Part shown: positions 14,524-23,837 of the stretch, piece by piece
How the letters are laid out: the number at the start of each line of letters is the position of its first letter
Position numbering within the stretch: position 1 is the first letter of the stretch
Origin: Bacteroides sp.
Lineage (GTDB): Bacteria; Bacteroidota; Bacteroidia; Bacteroidales; Muribaculaceae
Length of the DNA stretch: 45,435 nucleotides
Assembly (NCBI GenBank): GCA_014801955.1
Contig: JAAVDE010000042.1
Location: 1-45,435, forward strand
Direction: 5' to 3'
The notes under the pieces: model-generated
Seen by the model: only the letters and a program-made list of their open reading frames with translations
Told to the model about the DNA's origin: nothing
The model's database searches: none
Translations under genes and position numbers: made by a program

Positions 14524-16797
14524 TTAGCGGCAGGTTGAGCAGGCGTTGATAACGGCGATGGCAACGACGTTGAGAATGTCGCGCACAGGGGTGTCGACGT
14601 TAACGAAGTGAACGGGCTTTTTCAGGCCAATCTGGATCGGGCCGATGGCGTCGCCGATGCCCATTTCGAGCAGCAGGCGATAGGCCGAGTGGGCTGCGGT
14701 CAGGTTGGGGAACACCAGGGTGTTGACCTCGCGGCCGTTGAGGCGAGTGAAGGGGAAGTTGGAGTCGCGCAGCTTGGTGTTGAGGGCGTTTTGGATTTGC
14801 ATTTCGCCGTCGATGGGCAGTTCGGGGAACTCGGCCTGCATGCGGCCAACGACGCGCGCCGTCATCGTTGCCTCGCGTTCGTTGCTGGAGCCGAAGTTTG
14901 AGCTGCTGATCATTGCCATTACGGGCTGGTGGGCATAGTATTCGGCCGTTTCGCGAGCCAGGCGCGCAATGTCGTAGAGCGCTTCGTCGGTCATGTGGGC
15001 GTTGATGGCGGTGTCGGCCATGAAGTAGGTTCCGCGGCGGGTGTTAACGATATGGAGCGCGGCGAAGGTGCTGAACGAATCGCGAACGCCGATAACCTCG
15101 CGTGCAATGTCGTGGTTCTGGCCGCAGCTGGAATATGTGCCGGAGATGAAGGCGTCGGCGTCGCCGGTTTCGACCATCATCATGCCGAAATAGTTGCGGT
15201 CAAACATGCGGTCGATGGCAACGGCGTGGGTCATTCCGCGGCGCTGGAGCTTGCGGGCGAGCAGGTCGGCATAGCGTTCGCGGCGGGCGGCCTCGTTGTC
15301 GTGGCGCGGGTTAACGATTTCAATGTCGCCCAGGTCGAGGCCGAGGCGGTTGGCGCGTTTGCGAATCATTTCTTCGTTGCCCAGCAGAATCGGGCGGCAG
15401 AAGCCTTCGGCCTTGGCCGCAACGGCAGCGCGCAGGGTGTTGTCGGTGTTGGCTTCGCCGAAGACTACTCGCTTATGGTCGGCGGCGCGGGCTTCGTCGT
15501 GGATGCGGCGGAGCATCTTGTTGTCAACGCCCATGAGGTGGCGCAGGCGTTCGTCGTAGTCGGCCCAGTTGGTGATGGGTCGGCGGGCAACGCCGCTTTC
15601 GGCGGCGGCGCGGGCAACTGCGGGCGACACGGTCGTTAGCAGGCGCGGGTCGAGCGGCTTGGGCAGAATGTAGTCCGAGCCGAAGGTGAGCTTGCCGTTA
15701 TCGTAGGCGGCGTTGACCACCGGCGGCACCGGCTCTTTGGCCAGGGCGGCAATGGCGCGCACGGCGCCGAGCTTCATCGCTTCGTTGATTTCGGTTGCGC
15801 CGCAGTCCAGGGCGCCACGGAAAATGTAGGGGAAGCCCAAAACGTTGTTTATCTGGTTGGGATAGTCGCTGCGACCGGTGGCAACGATGGCGTCGGGGCG
15901 GGTTTTCAGCGCCAGCTCGTAGTCAATCTCGGGGTCGGGGTTGGCCAGGGCGAAGACAATGGGCTTCGGAGCCATTGAAAGGAGCATTTCGGGGGTAACA
16001 ACGTCTTTGACCGACAGGCCGAGGAAAACGTCGGCGCCCTGCATGGCTTCGGCCAGGGTGTGGAGGTCGCGCTCGGTGGCGAACTCGCGCTTCTGGGCGT
16101 TGAGGTCGGAGCGGTCGGAGCGGATAACGCCCTTGGAGTCACACATAACAACGTTTTCAGGCTTTACGCCCAGCGCAACATACAGGCGCGTGCAGCTCAC
16201 CGCGGCGGCGCCGGCGCCGTTAACGACCAGCTTTATGTCGCTAATGTTCTTGCCTTGGATTTCGAGGGCGTTGAGCAGGCCGGCGCCGGAAATGATGGCG
16301 GTGCCGTGCTGGTCGTCGTGCATGACCGGAATGTTGCATTCCTGCTTGAGGCGGCGCTCGATTTCAAAGCATTCCGGCGCCTTTATGTCTTCGAGGTTAA
16401 TGCCGCCGAAGGTCGGAGCGATTGCCTTAACGACCTGCACGAAGCGGTCGGGGTCCTTTTCGTTGACCTCGATGTCGAAGCAGTCCAATCCGGCAAATAT
16501 TTTGAACAGCAGGGCCTTGCCCTCCATGACCGGCTTGCCCGCCTCGGGGCCGATGTCGCCCAGGCCGAGCACTGCGGTGCAGTTCGAAATAACGGCAACG
16601 AGGTTGCCCTTGTCGGTGTAGTCATAAACTGCGGCGGGATGCGCCTTTATTTCCTCGCAGGGGTAGGCGACGCCGGGCGAATAGGCCAGCGCCAGGTCGG
16701 TTTGGGAGGAATAGGGTTTGGTGGGCTCGACAGCAATCTTGCCCGGGCGGGGATACTTATGGTAGTCCAGCGCCTCTTGTTTAGTAATCTTAGCCAT
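14524..16797 (-). CDS. maeB: NADP-dependent malic enzyme with C-terminal phosphotransacetylase-like domain
   Basis: This is a 757-residue two-domain protein. The first 430 or so residues are a malic enzyme that decarboxylates malate to pyruvate: [16 protein letters not shown], the NAD(P) fold [16 protein letters not shown] and [10 protein letters not shown] are visible. Residues about 430-757 form the PTA_PTB-like domain ([42 protein letters not shown]), which in MaeB usually senses acetyl-CoA allosterically instead of catalysing. The length is standard. It follows purB by 33 nt in the same direction, and a 45-aa ORF lies after it. Confidence 0.95.
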   Translation of the reverse strand: MAKITKQEALDYHKYPRPGKIAVEPTKPYSSQTDLALAYSPGVAYPCEEIKAHPAAVYDYTDKGNLVAVISNCTAVLGLGDIGPEAGKPVMEGKALLFKIFAGLDCFDIEVNEKDPDRFVQVVKAIAPTFGGINLEDIKAPECFEIERRLKQECNIPVMHDDQHGTAIISGAGLLNALEIQGKNISDIKLVVNGAGAAAVSCTRLYVALGVKPENVVMCDSKGVIRSDRSDLNAQKREFATERDLHTLAEAMQGADVFLGLSVKDVVTPEMLLSMAPKPIVFALANPDPEIDYELALKTRPDAIVATGRSDYPNQINNVLGFPYIFRGALDCGATEINEAMKLGAVRAIAALAKEPVPPVVNAAYDNGKLTFGSDYILPKPLDPRLLTTVSPAVARAAAESGVARRPITNWADYDERLRHLMGVDNKMLRRIHDEARAADHKRVVFGEANTDNTLRAAVAAKAEGFCRPILLGNEEMIRKRANRLGLDLGDIEIVNPRHDNEAARRERYADLLARKLQRRGMTHAVAIDRMFDRNYFGMMMVETGDADAFISGTYSSCGQNHDIAREVIGVRDSFSTFAALHIVNTRRGTYFMADTAINAHMTDEALYDIARLARETAEYYAHQPVMAMISSSNFGSSNEREATMTARVVGRMQAEFPELPIDGEMQIQNALNTKLRDSNFPFTRLNGREVNTLVFPNLTAAHSAYRLLLEMGIGDAIGPIQIGLKKPVHFVNVDTPVRDILNVVAIAVINACSTCR

Positions 16798-16830
16798 TTG
16801 GAATAAAAACCAAATTCAGGGTCAGAAGGT

Positions 16831-18174
16831 TCAGCGGCCGGTGTAGGTCGAGGGGGTAATTGCGCGCAGTTCGTCCTTGACCGAGTCGGAAACCTCGAGA
16901 GTGTCGATGAACTCGTTAACGATTTCGGTGGTCACGGCAGTGTTGACGCGCGTCAGCGCCTTGAGCGTTTCGTAGGGGTTAGGATAGCCCTCGCGGCGCA
17001 AAATGGTTTGGATTCCTTCGGCAACGACGGCATAGTTGTTTTGCAGGTCGCGGGCAATGGCCTCCTCGTTGAGCAGCAGTTTGCCCAGGCCCTTCGACGT
17101 TGAGGCGACGGCGATGAGCGTGTGGGCCAGCGGCACACCGACGTTGCGCAACACGGTTGAGTCCGTCAGGTCGCGCTGCAGGCGGCTGACGGGCAGCTTC
17201 TGCGCCAGGTGGGCAAACAGGGCGTTGGCCATACCCAGGTTGCCTTCGGAATTTTCGAAGTCGATGGGGTTGACCTTGTGGGGCATGGCCGACGAGCCTA
17301 CCTCGCCCGCCTTGATGCGCTGCTTGAAGTAGTTCATGGAGATATACATCCACATGTCGCGGTCCAGGTCGAGCAGAATCGTGTTAACGCGGCGCAGGGC
17401 ATCAAACAGCGCGGCCATATTATCATAGTGTGAAATCTGAGTCGTCGGATATTCGCGCACCAGGCCGAGCTTCTCGCGCATGAAGTTCCGGGCAAAGGCA
17501 TTCCAGTCAACCTGGGGGAACGCAACGCTGTGGGCGTTGAAATTGCCGGTCGCGCCGCCGAACTTGCCCGAAATCGGGGTTGTTTTCAGCAGTGCCAGCT
17601 GCGTTTGCAGGCGGCTGACGTAGACCATAATCTCCTTGCCCAGGCGCGTGGGCGACGCCGGTTGACCGTGGGTATGGGCCAGCAGCGCAACGTCGCGCCA
17701 CTGCGCGGCCAGATCCTCCAGCTGGGCAACCAGCGCGTCGATTGCCGGTGCATAAACCTCAACGATCGCGTCGCAAATGCTCATCGGAACCGCCGTGTTG
17801 TTAATATCCTGGCTCGTCAGGCCAAAGTGAATGAACTCCTTGAAGCCGTCGAGTTCCAGGGCGGCAAACTTCTCCTTCAGGAAATATTCAACGGCCTTGA
17901 CGTCATGGTTCGTAACGCTCTCGATTTCCTTGATGCGCTCGGCATCGGCAATCGTGAAATTCTCATAAATCGCGCGCAGCAGCGGAAAAGCCGAATGAGG
18001 CACCTCGGCCAGCTGCGGCAGCGGCAGCTCACACAGCGCTATGAAATACTCAACTTCAACTCTAACGCGGTAACGGATAAGAGCGTACTCCGAAAAAAAC
18101 TCATCGAGGCGCTCGCACTTGTTGCGATAGCGACCATCGACCGGCGAAATGGCCGTCAGGCGGTTCAATTCCAT
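16831..18174 (-). CDS. purB: Adenylosuccinate lyase
   Basis: This 447-residue fumarase/aspartase-superfamily enzyme acts twice in purine synthesis, on SAICAR and on adenylosuccinate. The superfamily signature GSSAMPHKVNPIDFENSEG (about residues 296-314) carries the flexible catalytic loop. FGLTSQDINNTAVP (about 117-130) and LLAHTHGQPASPTRLG (about 164-179) give the two His regions. The N-terminus LTAISPVDGRY is typical. Its promoter lies back-to-back with that of tRNA-Arg, and maeB follows it closely. The length is normal. Confidence 0.96.
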   Translation of the reverse strand: MELNRLTAISPVDGRYRNKCERLDEFFSEYALIRYRVRVEVEYFIALCELPLPQLAEVPHSAFPLLRAIYENFTIADAERIKEIESVTNHDVKAVEYFLKEKFAALELDGFKEFIHFGLTSQDINNTAVPMSICDAIVEVYAPAIDALVAQLEDLAAQWRDVALLAHTHGQPASPTRLGKEIMVYVSRLQTQLALLKTTPISGKFGGATGNFNAHSVAFPQVDWNAFARNFMREKLGLVREYPTTQISHYDNMAALFDALRRVNTILLDLDRDMWMYISMNYFKQRIKAGEVGSSAMPHKVNPIDFENSEGNLGMANALFAHLAQKLPVSRLQRDLTDSTVLRNVGVPLAHTLIAVASTSKGLGKLLLNEEAIARDLQNNYAVVAEGIQTILRREGYPNPYETLKALTRVNTAVTTEIVNEFIDTLEVSDSVKDELRAITPSTYTGR

Positions 18175-18215
18175 TTATTTTGGCTTGTTTGGTTAAATTT
18201 AATAGATTTATGGCG

Positions 18216-18223
18216 CAAAGTTA
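18216..18223 (-). promoter_or_regulatory. -7 box of the purB promoter
   Basis: TAACTTTG on the minus strand lies 41 nt before the purB ATG. Together with the plus-strand box at 18236-18243 it forms a palindrome, CAAAGTTAC with GTAACTTTG across 10 nt, so the two promoters should compete for polymerase. Confidence 0.7.
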
Positions 18224-18235
18224 CGAAATTTTTTG

Positions 18236-18243
18236 TAACTTTG
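18236..18243 (+). promoter_or_regulatory. -7 box of the tRNA-Arg(UCU)/lon promoter
   Basis: TAACTTTG is 28 nt before the mature tRNA 5' end. No other promoter-like box is seen before lon, so lon is probably read from here. Confidence 0.7.
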
Positions 18244-18271
18244 CACCCGAAACCGCGCAAAACTACTAAAT

Positions 18272-18345
18272 GGTCGCGTAGCTCAGTTGGATAGAGCAAC
18301 AGCCTTCTAAGCTGTGGGTCTTGGGTTCGAATCCCAACGCGATCA
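18272..18345 (+). tRNA. tRNA-Arg (anticodon UCU)
   Basis: A 74-nt cloverleaf: acceptor GGTCGCG/CGCGATC with one G-U pair, D-arm GCTC...GAGC, anticodon stem ACAGC/GCTGT with loop CTTCTAA (anticodon TCT), and T-arm TTGGGTTCGAATCCCAA. The discriminator base is A at 18345; CCA is not encoded. It would read AGA/AGG codons, which are rare in the GC-rich genes but common in the AT-rich island. The lon ATG is only 19 nt downstream. Confidence 0.95.
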
Positions 18346-18364
18346 CCCCTCCCGCTATTATTTT

Positions 18365-20743
18365 ATGAGCAGACAAGAATCCGTGTCGGTAGGACACATT
18401 GAACTGAAAAATACTGAGTTTTCCGCCGAGTTGAACTATAATGCGCTGCCTGTTTTGCCAACGCGCAATCTCGTTTTGTTTCCCGGCGTAATATTTCCAA
18501 TCCATCTGGTGCGCCAGTCGTCGCGGCGGCTGGCTGAACTCGCCGAGAGTCTCAACCTGGCCGTAGCCGTCGTTTGTCAGCGCGACCCGGCGGTTGATAA
18601 TCCGCGTCTCGACGACCTTTATAAGCTCGGCGTTGTCGGTCAGGTGCTGAAGGTGATTCCGATGCCCGACGATAACGCCGTTGCAATGGTTTCGTGTCAC
18701 CCCGAAAAGATTCTGATCGACGGGCCGGCCGACACTATCATTGCCGAGGCGCTGACCGTAAAGGCCACGCCCGTGCGCGACGCAATGCCGCGCGTCAACG
18801 ACGATTTCAAGGCTCATCTCGACATGGCCGACCGCCTCATGACCGAGTGCTCCGCCGGCTCCTCGGTTCCCGGCGCCATTCCCGCCCGCGAAAAAGACGC
18901 CAAGGAGCCGTCGATGGCCGCCATTGTCAACTCAATGTGTGTTGCCGCGCCGCTCGAGGTCAAGAACCGCATTGGCCTGCTGCATGAAAAGTCAATCCGC
19001 ACGCGCCTCGAAGCGCTGATCGACAATCTGATTGCCCGAAAGGACGAAGAGCGCATCCGCGCCGAAGTCGAGGCCGCCGCCCGCGAACGCATGGGCGAGC
19101 GCCAGCGCAACGCCATTCTTGAGGCGCAGATGGAGAGCATCCGCGCCGAGCTCTATGGCGAAGGCTCGGAGGTTCAGATGTTTCGCGATAAGCTCGAGAC
19201 TCTTTCCCTCCCCGAGGAGGCGATTGACGCCCTGACCCGCGAAATCAACAAGCTCGACCACCTGAACCCGTCGTCGCCCGACTTCCAGACGCAATATGCC
19301 TACCTGCAGACCGTTCTCGACCTCCCCTGGGGCAAGTCGTCGAACTCCACGACCGATTTTGCCTCCGCCCAGGCCGAGCTCGACTCGACCCACTCCGGCC
19401 TCGAAAAGGTTAAGGAGCGCATTCTCGAGCAGCTGGCAATGATTATGCACTCGCCGCTGAGCCACGCGCCGATTCTCTGCCTCGTCGGCCCTCCCGGCGT
19501 TGGCAAAACCTCGCTTGGTCGCAGCATCGCCGCCGCCCTGGGGCGCAAATTCCAGCGCGTAAGCCTGGGCGGCGTCCACGATGAAAGCGAAATCCGCGGC
19601 CATCGCCGAACCTATATCGCCGCGATGCCCGGACGCATCATCGACGCCATCCGTCGCGCCGGAACAATGAACCCCGTTATCATGCTCGACGAAATCGACA
19701 AGCTCGCCCAGGACTACAAGGGCAACCCCTCGGCTGCTCTGCTCGAAGTTCTCGACCCGGAGCAGAACGCCAAGTTCCACGATAACTACGTTGATTTGGA
19801 CTTTGACCTGTCGCAGGTAATCTTCATCACGACCGCCAACACCCTCTCAACTATCGAGGGGCCGCTGCTCGACCGCATGGAGGTCATTTCGCTGACAGGC
19901 TACTCCGCCGAAGAAAAGCTCGAAATCGCCCGCACCCACCTGCTGCCGACCCTCCGCGAGGAAATGGGACTGCAGGCCGACGAAGTTCCTGTTTCCGATG
20001 CTGCGATTTCATATATCATCGACAACTACACGGCGGAGAGCGGCGTGCGCCAGCTCCAGAAGCGCCTGGCCTCGGTGTTGCGCAAATATGTGCGCGCCAA
20101 GGTTGCCGGAACCGACTTCGCTCTGCCGGTTGAGCCCGCGGCCCTGCGCCCGCTCCTGGGCGTTGAAACCAACAGCCACGACAAATATTCGACCGACGGC
20201 CTGCCCGGCGTGGTCACCGGTCTGGCCTGGACTGCGGCAGGCGGCGAGATCCTCTTTATCGAAGCCGTTACCACGCCCGGAAAGGGCGACGGCGTCCTGA
20301 CCCTGACCGGCAATCTCGGCGACGTTATGAAGGAGTCGGCGGCCATTGCCCACCGCTACGTCAAGGCCCACGCAGCCGAGTTTCAGATCGACCCCGAGCG
20401 CCTGAAGGCCGATATCCATATCCACGTTCCCGAAGGCGCCATTCCGAAAGATGGTCCCTCGGCCGGCATTACTATGGTAACGGCCATCGTGTCGGCCCTG
20501 ACCGGTCGCCCGGTGCGCCGCGGCGTTGCGATGACCGGCGAAACCACCCTCCGCGGCAAGGTGCTCCCCGTTGGCGGCATAAAGGAAAAAGTTCTCGCCG
20601 CAAAGCGTGCCGGCATCTCGGAGATTATCATCTCCGAAGAAAACCGCCGCAATGTCGACGACATCAATCCGGCCTATCTCGACGGAGTGACGTTCAGCTA
20701 CGTCAGCAACGTTGCCGACGTTTTGCGCCTCGCTTTGGAATGA
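18365..20743 (+). CDS. lon: ATP-dependent endopeptidase Lon
   Basis: This 792-residue cytoplasmic AAA+ protease degrades misfolded and regulatory proteins. The N-terminal LON substrate domain begins near LPVLPTRNLVLFPGVIFPI. Walker A is GPPGVGKTSLGRS (about residue 375), Walker B is NPVIMLDEIDK, and the Ser-Lys dyad is S699 in PKDGPSAG and K740 in VGGIKEK. I start at the ATG at 18365-18367. The longer frame to 18314 runs through the tRNA and is not translated. The stop overlaps the next gene by ATGA. No separate promoter is visible after the tRNA. Confidence 0.96.
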   Translation: MSRQESVSVGHIELKNTEFSAELNYNALPVLPTRNLVLFPGVIFPIHLVRQSSRRLAELAESLNLAVAVVCQRDPAVDNPRLDDLYKLGVVGQVLKVIPMPDDNAVAMVSCHPEKILIDGPADTIIAEALTVKATPVRDAMPRVNDDFKAHLDMADRLMTECSAGSSVPGAIPAREKDAKEPSMAAIVNSMCVAAPLEVKNRIGLLHEKSIRTRLEALIDNLIARKDEERIRAEVEAAARERMGERQRNAILEAQMESIRAELYGEGSEVQMFRDKLETLSLPEEAIDALTREINKLDHLNPSSPDFQTQYAYLQTVLDLPWGKSSNSTTDFASAQAELDSTHSGLEKVKERILEQLAMIMHSPLSHAPILCLVGPPGVGKTSLGRSIAAALGRKFQRVSLGGVHDESEIRGHRRTYIAAMPGRIIDAIRRAGTMNPVIMLDEIDKLAQDYKGNPSAALLEVLDPEQNAKFHDNYVDLDFDLSQVIFITTANTLSTIEGPLLDRMEVISLTGYSAEEKLEIARTHLLPTLREEMGLQADEVPVSDAAISYIIDNYTAESGVRQLQKRLASVLRKYVRAKVAGTDFALPVEPAALRPLLGVETNSHDKYSTDGLPGVVTGLAWTAAGGEILFIEAVTTPGKGDGVLTLTGNLGDVMKESAAIAHRYVKAHAAEFQIDPERLKADIHIHVPEGAIPKDGPSAGITMVTAIVSALTGRPVRRGVAMTGETTLRGKVLPVGGIKEKVLAAKRAGISEIIISEENRRNVDDINPAYLDGVTFSYVSNVADVLRLALE

Positions 20744-21108
20744 TTCGCTTGCTCCGCCCCTTTCTGCGTTTGCCCCGCTGGCTGCTGACGGCAGTCTGTT
20801 CGGGGCTTATTCTCTATCTGACGCTCGTTCCGAAGCCGCTTCCCGATAACGACATCCCTTTTTGGGAACACACCGACAAGCTCGTTCATGCAATCATGTT
20901 TGGCGCGCTCTACGTTTGCCTCGCCCTCGACCTTTGGCGCGGGCAGCCGGTTGCGCTGCGTCGGCGTCTGCTGCCTACGCTTATCTCAATTGCCGCCGGC
21001 GGGATAATAGAGCTGCTCCAGGGCGCCATGCACCTGGGCCGCGGCGCCGACCCCCTCGACTTCCTCGCCGACTCGGTTGGCGTTATCGTGGCCATGCTCC
21101 TTGTCTGA
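20740..21108 (+). CDS. VanZ-like membrane protein
   Basis: This 122-residue protein has about four hydrophobic spans and VanZ-family features: LYLTLVPKPLPD after span 1, DKLVHAIMFGALYVCLAL in span 2, and IIELLQ...RGADPLDFLADSVGV before the last span. VanZ-like proteins are membrane proteins of uncertain biochemical role; the name comes from a teicoplanin-resistance cluster, and a resistance role here is not implied. It overlaps the lon stop by ATGA and so is co-translated with lon. Confidence 0.82.
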   Translation: MIRLLRPFLRLPRWLLTAVCSGLILYLTLVPKPLPDNDIPFWEHTDKLVHAIMFGALYVCLALDLWRGQPVALRRRLLPTLISIAAGGIIELLQGAMHLGRGADPLDFLADSVGVIVAMLLV

Positions 21109-21149
21109 CCCCCATCCCATTCAGTATCTGTCGGTCCCCCGACTACTAT

Positions 21150-21293
21150 AAAAGAATAGAGGCGCGTCATCTCGACGAGCCTCTATCTTGAAAAAAGGAT
21201 TTTACGGTAGTACTTAAATGCTATTATTCGTTATGTCTAAGCCTATTGTTTGTTATAGTACACTTAAAATGAAAAAGATTTCTTCGCTTTTTG
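21150..21293 (-). ncRNA. Candidate small RNA in the 375-nt gap after the VanZ-like gene
   Basis: A well-formed minus-strand promoter (TTG, 20 nt, TAACTTTG) lies at 21299-21329 and points away from the GNAT gene into a stretch with no minus-strand gene. About 140 nt later comes the hairpin at 21156-21186. The sequence between has stops in all frames and no convincing ORF. A plus-strand frame at 21218-21451 has no recognisable features. I infer a short untranslated RNA; the class is unknown. Confidence 0.35.
21156..21186. terminator. Hairpin after the VanZ-like gene, possible end of a minus-strand RNA
   Basis: ATAGAGGC (21156-21163) pairs with GCCTCTAT (21179-21186), extended by CGTC/GACG inside one mismatch. 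On the minus strand it is followed by TCTTTTATAG, a weak U-rich end. On the plus strand no T-run follows. It may terminate either transcript. Confidence 0.5.
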
Positions 21294-21298
21294 CACTG

Positions 21299-21329
21299 CA
21301 AAGTTACAACGGATTTTTCACTTTGTCAA
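21299..21329 (-). promoter_or_regulatory. Orphan minus-strand promoter
   Basis: On the minus strand, TTG (21327-21329), 20 nt, then TAACTTTG (21299-21306). The match is as good as those before mdh or lrp, yet no gene follows it. Confidence 0.6.
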
Positions 21330-21483
21330 GTAAAATGCTGTTTAACATAAATTGGTCGAAATGTCATTACTGCTGTTCTATATGTCGCCGCGTGTTGACA
21401 AATGTCGATTTTCGGCGGTTTTTATGTCAAATTGTCAGCAATGAAACCTGATTTTGGTGTTAAAGAAAGATGTTAAAAAGTGT

Positions 21484-22614
21484 TTACAATGCTTTGCGGA
21501 AGGTGCGGCGGCGTTTATGCTGCTCGGTTTCGAAGTATTCCCACTGCTTTTGAACGTTGGAGTTCGATTCCAGCTCGGGGTTGCTCTCCGCATATTTGAA
21601 GCCAAGCGCATTGTAGCGCGGAATCATATACTCGAAAAGCAGCGCATTGACGCCCTTGTTTTGATACTCCGGCTTGATGGCCACCAGCAGCAGGTCAACA
21701 ATGTCGGTGCCCCGTCCGCGCAGTGCCTTGAGAATCGGAATCCATCCGAGAGGAAACAGCTTGCCTCCCGACTTTTGCAGCGCGCGGCTCAGCGACGGCA
21801 TTGAAATGCCGATGCCAACCAGATTATCCTCTTTGTCAACGATAACGCAAACGCTGTCGAGGCTGATGATGTCGAGATACATTTTAATGTAATGATCAAT
21901 CTGCTTCGGCGTCAGCGGCGAGTAGCCATAGAGCTGGTCGTAGGCCTCGTTGATAACCTCGAAGAGCTTGTGGCCATATCGCTCCTTGAGCTGCTTGCGC
22001 GAGGTCAGCTCGGCGGTGTGGAGCCCGAATCGGGTGCGAACAATCTCGCAAACGCGCTTCATCTTTGCCGGAACCTCTGCCGGAACCTTCATTTGAAACT
22101 CAATCCAGTCGGCGTCGGGTTTATAGCCCATGCGCTCCATGTGGGCGGGGTAGTAGGGGTAGTTATAGATGGTAGCCATAGTTCCGAGGCGGTCAAAGCC
22201 CTCAACCAGCATACCCTCGTAGTCCATGTCCGTGAAGCCGAGCGGACCAACGATTTCAGTCATACCCTTTGAGCGGCCCCATTGCTCAACGGTTTTGAAC
22301 AGGGCGTCAACAACCTCGGCGTCGTCGATGAAGTCAACGAATCCGAAGCGCGCGTCGCGCTTGCCGGTGCGCTCATTGACCGTGCGGTTAATAATGCCGG
22401 CTATGCGGCCAACCGGTTTGCCGTCGCGATAGGCCATCCAGCAGGCACTTTCGCAGAAATCAAATGCCGGATTGCCCTCGGGGCGCAGGGTGTTAACGTC
22501 GTCGCTCAGCAGCGGCGGAACGTAGCAGTCGTTACCTTTATATAAGGTGTTGGCAAACTCCACAAACTTTTTCAGTTCGCGTTTCTTCAGGGGTATTTCC
22601 TTAATTTCAATCAT
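21484..22614 (-). CDS. GNAT-superfamily acyltransferase-like protein
   Basis: This 376-residue protein is about twice the length of a single GNAT domain. The N-terminal half has the GNAT-like strand CWMAYRDGKPVGRIAGIINR (residues 58-77) and the GPLGFTDMDYEGMLVEGFD segment. The C-terminal half has VIVDKEDNLVGIGISMPSLS and an acetyl-CoA-loop-like VAIKPEYQNKGVNALLFEYM. This long form is widespread in Bacteroidetes, but its substrate is not known to me. It overlaps the pseudokinase stop by ATGA, forming an operon Lrp regulator - pseudokinase - GNAT. Confidence 0.75.
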   Translation of the reverse strand: MIEIKEIPLKKRELKKFVEFANTLYKGNDCYVPPLLSDDVNTLRPEGNPAFDFCESACWMAYRDGKPVGRIAGIINRTVNERTGKRDARFGFVDFIDDAEVVDALFKTVEQWGRSKGMTEIVGPLGFTDMDYEGMLVEGFDRLGTMATIYNYPYYPAHMERMGYKPDADWIEFQMKVPAEVPAKMKRVCEIVRTRFGLHTAELTSRKQLKERYGHKLFEVINEAYDQLYGYSPLTPKQIDHYIKMYLDIISLDSVCVIVDKEDNLVGIGISMPSLSRALQKSGGKLFPLGWIPILKALRGRGTDIVDLLLVAIKPEYQNKGVNALLFEYMIPRYNALGFKYAESNPELESNSNVQKQWEYFETEQHKRRRTFRKAL

Positions 22615-23348
22615 GGGTGAAGAATAAGAATAATCGAAAGAATGGCGACCGTCAGGGTCAGAAACGTTATCAGAGCAATATAAATGCGGCGGTCCGAGGC
22701 GCCACTGATGGCCAGTTGCAGTTGCTGAACGGTGGAGTAGGGCAGCGGACCCTCGGCGCGCTCGGCAATCAGGCGCAGCTTCGGGGCGTCGGCCAGCTCC
22801 GGACAGGCGTCGAGCGCCAGGTTCAAAACGCGGCCAAAGGCGCGTATGTCGTCGGCAACGTCGGTCGGCGCCAGCGCATGCTTCTGGTCGAACCCGACGT
22901 CGATCAGCTTCAGGTTCTGTATGTTCTCGGTGAAAATCACTGTTTCGGGGCGCAGCGGCTTGTGAACAACATGGTTCGTTTGCAGGTAGTCGATGGCCGA
23001 CACCAGGTCGTGGGTCAGCTTGTTGATAATCGCCGGCGTCAGCTTCTTGTCGGCGATCAGCTTGGCCAGCGAGTCGCCATAAACGTCGTCGGTAATGATG
23101 CAGAGTCCCAGACCAGGAACCTCCTCCAGGTCGTTAATCATAATGATATGAGGGTGTGCGAGATTATAGCGCACCTCAAATTCGCGTTCCAGCATTGCCT
23201 GGAACTCCGGGTTTTCCTTCAGCTCGGGTTTCAGGGTTTTCAGCATAACCCACTTGCCGAACTTCTTGGCCGTGTAAACGTCATAGAACTCCTCGTCCCA
23301 TTCGGGCAGGTGTTCTATCTCCGTCCATTTCTCAGTAAGATTTGCCAT
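22611..23348 (-). CDS. Tail-anchored protein-kinase-fold pseudokinase
   Basis: This 245-residue protein has a kinase-like fold: VAIK-type Lys K37 in WVMLKTLKPE, a helix-C Glu near E57, and DFG-like D150-V-G. In the catalytic loop the usual HRDLKPEN reads HKPLRPET (129-136), so the catalytic Asp is Pro131 and the metal-binding Asn is Thr136. It is therefore probably inactive as a kinase (inference). A single C-terminal hydrophobic span (about 222-242) ends the protein, suggesting that the domain faces the cytoplasm on a tail anchor. I start at the ATG at 23346-23348; it overlaps the Lrp gene end by 17 nt. Confidence 0.7.
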   Translation of the reverse strand: MANLTEKWTEIEHLPEWDEEFYDVYTAKKFGKWVMLKTLKPELKENPEFQAMLEREFEVRYNLAHPHIIMINDLEEVPGLGLCIITDDVYGDSLAKLIADKKLTPAIINKLTHDLVSAIDYLQTNHVVHKPLRPETVIFTENIQNLKLIDVGFDQKHALAPTDVADDIRAFGRVLNLALDACPELADAPKLRLIAERAEGPLPYSTVQQLQLAISGASDRRIYIALITFLTLTVAILSIILILHP

Positions 23349-23814
23349 CGGTCGGGGCGTTGAGAACCGGAATTTCGCGGTCAATGGATTTGTCGAGCGA
23401 AATCAGTGTTTCGGTGCCGGTAACGCCCGGAATCATCTGAATCCGGTCGTTGAGCAGGCGCATCAGGTGCTCGTTATCGCGCGCGTGAACCTTAATCAAC
23501 ATCGTGTAGGGTCCCGTCGTGTAGTGACACTCGACAATCTCCGGAATGTTCAGCAGGTGAGGAACCGCGTCGCGATACATTGCCCCGCGCTCCAGATTAA
23601 CCCCGATATAGGTGCAGGTCGAAAAGCCCAGAAAGCGCGGATTAACCTTATAGCCCGAACCGGTAATCACTCCTAAATCAATCAGGCGCTGAATGCGTTG
23701 ATGAATCGCAGCGCGCGAAACGCCACACTCGGCGGCGATGTCTTTCGACGGAATTTTTGCGTTGCGGATAACGATGTGGAGAATCTTTTTGTCTAAATTA
23801 TCTAATAGTTCCAT
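23332..23814 (-). CDS. Lrp/AsnC-family transcriptional regulator
   Basis: This 160-residue regulator has an N-terminal winged helix (LDNLDKKILHIVIRNAKIP then IAAECGVSRAAIHQRIQRL, about residues 4-50) and a C-terminal RAM ligand-binding domain (about 70-145, with IVECHYTTGPYTMLIKVHA). Lrp/AsnC proteins assemble as octamers and respond to amino acids. It is the first gene of the operon and so may control the pseudokinase and GNAT genes. Its ATG lies 23 nt below a strong -7 box. Confidence 0.93.
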   Translation of the reverse strand: MELLDNLDKKILHIVIRNAKIPSKDIAAECGVSRAAIHQRIQRLIDLGVITGSGYKVNPRFLGFSTCTYIGVNLERGAMYRDAVPHLLNIPEIVECHYTTGPYTMLIKVHARDNEHLMRLLNDRIQMIPGVTGTETLISLDKSIDREIPVLNAPTDGKSY

Positions 23815-23837
23815 ATGAAAATGCGTGAATTTTGTTG

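Noticed and set aside
18314-18364. N-terminal extension of lon through the tRNA
   Set aside because: The extra codons are tRNA sequence; the ATG at 18365 gives the usual Lon N-terminus.
21218-21451. 77-codon plus-strand frame after the VanZ-like gene
   Set aside because: It has no promoter and no domain, and it spans a strong minus-strand promoter; composition looks non-coding.
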